A stretch of 64,000 bases of DNA from Bolinopsis microptera (taxonomy: Eukaryota; Ctenophora; Tentaculata; Lobata; Bolinopsidae). A program made the position numbers and the translations under genes. The notes below the pieces were generated by a model. The model had not been told where the DNA came from. It ran no database searches and saw nothing but the letters and a program-made list of their open reading frames with translations. This document shows, in pieces, positions 63,926 through 64,000 of the stretch. The DNA is taken from the NCBI RefSeq assembly GCF_026151205.1, contig NC_087081.1:2609246-2673245 (forward strand), read 5' to 3'. How positions within the stretch are numbered: the stretch's first letter is position 1; each line of letters begins with the position of its first letter.

Positions 63926-64000
63926 TGGAAGAAACAAATTTTCAAATTTTTGAGTTGTGGGATTTGTTCTCTTTAGAAGGTCAAAGTTGTAGTCTCCCAA
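63926..64000 (-). pseudogene. CR1-like ORF2 endonuclease, displaced 5' part
   Basis: The complement reads LGDYNFDLLKRTNPTTQKFENLF, the GDFN box of an APE endonuclease. It joins in sense and frame with GFFPLISLPT at 60340, on the far side of the RTE-like insertion. The remainder lies beyond the window. Confidence 0.85.

Overview
The window is eukaryotic and almost certainly from an invertebrate animal. Genes are split by GT-AG introns. Recognisable host genes are metazoan: the ER chaperone HYOU1/GRP170, the oligosaccharyltransferase subunit OSTC, two AKR7-type aldo-keto reductases, a Ly6/uPAR-like GPI-anchor candidate, and a modular TSP1/Cys-rich/PAN membrane protein built from phase-1 exons. 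The DNA is AT-rich, and much of it is transposable elements and tandem repeats. I cannot assign a phylum from the sequence alone.

Layout. 1-3345 is a higher-order satellite whose monomers alternate with a captured fragment of a non-LTR reverse transcriptase. 3368-4082 and 5687-6866 are two arrays of a CTAG/C5 minisatellite separated by a truncated CR1-like LINE. From 6872 to 19607 (minus strand) lie eleven exons encoding the whole nucleotide-binding half of a HYOU1-like Hsp70. Its introns host, on the plus strand, a broken secreted-protein gene (8699-9417), a Ly6-like gene (12503-12805) and an intact Ty3-like LTR retrotransposon with 90-bp LTRs (13337-17641). A complete three-exon OSTC gene follows (20172-21687), with a 513-bp MITE in its second intron. 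Next come two AKR7 paralogues (22238-23251 and 24309-25319), a LINE ORF1 relic carrying an 8-bp-TSD MITE (25421-26830), and the membrane receptor gene (28293-30397).

From about 31 kb onward the window is nearly all mobile DNA. It holds a PHD/RT/restriction-like-endonuclease element with an internal 210-bp duplication (32647-35859). It then holds an apparently intact two-ORF LINE (about 36060-43000), a 343-bp satellite (46595-48118), an APE-type single-ORF element nested inside a CR1 fragment (about 51972-55465), and a second such element nested inside another CR1 copy (60345-63925 inside 57783-64000).

The most striking object is the LINE at 36-43 kb. Its ORF1 protein combines a PHD finger, a coiled-coil-like region, an AlkB-type 2-oxoglutarate/Fe(II) dioxygenase domain with its ligands visible, and an SGNH esterase domain. 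ORF1 ends in an ATGA overlap with ORF2, which encodes a PHD finger, APE endonuclease and reverse transcriptase. A nucleic-acid dealkylase/demethylase-like domain inside a retrotransposon RNP protein suggests that the element may repair or edit its own RNA. Second in interest is the Ty3-like element: the 11 nt just inside its 5' LTR are complementary to an internal LTR segment, the arrangement expected for Tf1-type self-primed reverse transcription. Third is the HYOU1-like protein: the frame is open across all eleven exons, but two ATP-binding loops are non-canonical and the substrate-binding half is not found in the window.
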